6,420 nt of DNA from Pseudomonadota bacterium. Lineage in GTDB: Bacteria > Desulfobacterota > BSN033 > G020346125. Position numbers and translations under genes: made by a program. Below the pieces are notes generated by a model. It saw only the letters and a list, made by a program, of their open reading frames with translations, had not been told where the DNA came from and made no database searches. This document shows, piece by piece, positions 5,093-6,420 of this stretch; position 1 is the stretch's first letter, and each line of letters opens with the position of its first letter. The stretch covers positions 1 through 6,420 of the forward strand of contig DAOVIU010000072.1 in assembly GCA_030673585.1 (NCBI GenBank), given 5' to 3'.

Positions 5093-6420
5093 ATGTATAC
5101 GAGTACGCTTTCGAAAAAAGATCTCCATCAGATGAGGTCCCTCGGAATCACGGAAGGGCAAGTTATCTCTCAGCTCGATGCCTTCCCAAGGGCTTCGCCC
5201 TATTTGCGCCTCAAACGCCCGTGCACCATCGGCGATGGCATACATATCATATCGGAGGGAGAGCTCGCAGCCCTTAGCGAACTTCACCGCGAGGCCGCAA
5301 AACAGGGCCGTTGCCTCAAGTTCGTGCCGGCATCAGGAGCAGCCACCCGAATGTTTCGGCTCCCCCTCTGGTTTTACACCCGGGAACCGCGAATGTCACG
5401 GGATGAAATCGCCAGAAGGGCGGAGGCAGGGGAAGCGAAATTTAAGGATCTCCTCGCGGTTATTGATAGTATCGATCATTTTGCCTTCTTCGATGACCTC
5501 AGGGAAGTCATGGCCAATGCCGGCCTCGACATTCATGCCCTAGTGGAAAGGGGTACATCGGGGAAGATCTTTGAATATCTTCTGACGCCTCGGGGGCTTA
5601 GATACGCAAACCTCCCCAAGGGAATGCTCAAGTTTCATCAATATCCCGATGCGAGTCGCACGGCCTTTGAGGAACACCTGGTGGAGGCCGCGGAATATGT
5701 TCGCGATGCCCCGGGGGTATGTCGACTCCACTTCACCGTATCTCAGGAACACCGGGAGGACTTTGAGGTGCTCCTGCAGAAGGTGAGATCCCTTTACGAG
5801 GGAAAATACCGCGTCCGATTCCAAGTGGGCTTCTCCGTTCAGAGGCAATCCACGGATACCATCGCCGTGGACCTGGAAAATCGTCCCTTTCGGTTGGCAG
5901 ATGGAAGCCTCCACTTCAGGCCGGCCGGGCATGGCGCCCTCCTCGACAATCTCAACGGCCTCACAGGGGACATCGTCTTCATCAAGAACATCGACAATAT
6001 CGTTCCTGACAGGCTCAAGGAGCCGACATTCACATGGAAAAAGGCACTGGCGGGATACCTCCTTAAGATCCAGAGGAGTATCTTCTCGTACGTGGAGAAG
6101 CTGGAGGGAGGAATTGATGAAGATGAGTTTTTCCGTGAAGTCTTTGAGTTTGCCAGCGGAGAGCTCTTTCTGCCGATTCCCGAAGGCTTGAGGCGTGAAT
6201 CCGCGAGCAAGAAGAGGGAATACTTCCTGTCTATACTCAATTGCCCGTTGCGCGTCTGTGGGCAGGTCCCGAGCCGGGGAGAACCAGGCGGCGGTCCCTT
6301 CTGGGTTGAGGGAAAAGACGGTTCCCTCTCCATGCAGATCGTGGAGAGGGCACAGGTGGACCCCCATTCAGATGAACAAGGGGAGATATGGCGCTCGGCC
6401 ACCCACTTCAACCCCGTGGA
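5093..6420 (+). CDS. DUF4301 family protein, partial at right edge; nucleotidyltransferase-like motifs
   Basis: An open frame from ATG 5093 to the right edge gives 442 residues, most of a family that I recall as about 500 long. The N-terminus (LSKKDLHQMRSLGITEGQV, residues 6-24) matches DUF4301 proteins, which supports this start over ATG 5132; an in-frame TGA at 5087-5089 excludes earlier ones. Conserved blocks are FVPASGAATRMF (77-88), LPKGMLKFH (174-182), EEHLVEA, then HFTVSQEH, STDTIAVD, FRPAGHGALLDNL (275-287), DIVFIKNIDNIVPDRL (293-308), RVCG (387-390), EPGGGPFW (397-404) and HFNPV (438-442). The family has no assigned function that I know of. The motif order resembles UDP-sugar pyrophosphorylases, so I infer a nucleotidyltransferase-like fold. 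There is no signal peptide or membrane segment, so it is probably cytoplasmic. It lies 96 bases after trmB on the same strand; the ribosome site is weak. Confidence 0.88.
   Translation, partial: MYTSTLSKKDLHQMRSLGITEGQVISQLDAFPRASPYLRLKRPCTIGDGIHIISEGELAALSELHREAAKQGRCLKFVPASGAATRMFRLPLWFYTREPRMSRDEIARRAEAGEAKFKDLLAVIDSIDHFAFFDDLREVMANAGLDIHALVERGTSGKIFEYLLTPRGLRYANLPKGMLKFHQYPDASRTAFEEHLVEAAEYVRDAPGVCRLHFTVSQEHREDFEVLLQKVRSLYEGKYRVRFQVGFSVQRQSTDTIAVDLENRPFRLADGSLHFRPAGHGALLDNLNGLTGDIVFIKNIDNIVPDRLKEPTFTWKKALAGYLLKIQRSIFSYVEKLEGGIDEDEFFREVFEFASGELFLPIPEGLRRESASKKREYFLSILNCPLRVCGQVPSRGEPGGGPFWVEGKDGSLSMQIVERAQVDPHSDEQGEIWRSATHFNPV

Noticed and set aside
5086..5277. Plus-strand open frame starting at TTG 5086 (63 codons).
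   Set aside because: It overlaps the DUF4301 N-terminus in another frame and shows no family resemblance. The DUF4301 frame is strongly supported from ATG 5093.
5540..6411. Long minus-strand open frames of 275 and 190 codons.
   Set aside because: They lie opposite the DUF4301 gene, have arginine/proline/serine-rich composition with no recognisable family, and are reverse-strand shadows.

Overview
The window looks like chromosomal DNA from an anaerobic Gram-negative bacterium, most plausibly a deltaproteobacterium / Desulfobacterota-type lineage. This guess rests on three things: a small Rho_N-domain protein followed by a Lys-Glu-rich tail, a TrmB with a long C-terminal extension, and a DUF4301 protein. 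No rRNA or other phylogenetic marker is present. Base composition is moderate (roughly half G+C by eye). I saw no tRNA, CRISPR array, insertion sequence or prophage gene.

Layout. (1) Positions 1-871, minus strand: a two-gene unit. First comes a yhhQ-type queuosine-precursor transporter (871 to 221) whose frame is interrupted by two TAG codons. 18 bases later comes a small Rho_N-domain protein that starts at 202 and runs off the left edge in a 12-base coding repeat. (2) 872-1125: intergenic, with promoter-like sites facing both ways. (3) 1126-2582, plus strand: a YdjM/DUF457 membrane-bound putative metal-dependent hydrolase with a predicted leaderless start, followed by an exonuclease III (xth) gene that has lost its middle third and changed frame. 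(4) 2596-3000, minus strand: an intact DUF423/YgdD small membrane protein, converging on the xth remnant. (5) 3001-3159: a divergent control region holding a perfect TTGACA box inside an inverted repeat. (6) 3160-6420, plus strand: a beta-hydroxyacid dehydrogenase, a possible six-codon leader peptide, trmB (tRNA m7G46 methyltransferase), and a DUF4301 protein that runs off the right edge with 442 residues visible.

The genes do not form one obvious pathway. Two concern tRNA modification (broken queuosine-precursor uptake, intact m7G46 methylation). Two of the eight genes are damaged, both within the left 2.6 kb. The item with most discovery value is the DUF4301 protein. Its conserved blocks (an ASGAATRMF loop, then PKGMLKFH, then FRPAGHGALL, then NIDN) run in the same order as the nucleotide- and sugar-binding motifs of UDP-sugar pyrophosphorylase-type nucleotidyltransferases, which suggests an uncharacterised nucleotidyltransferase-like enzyme.
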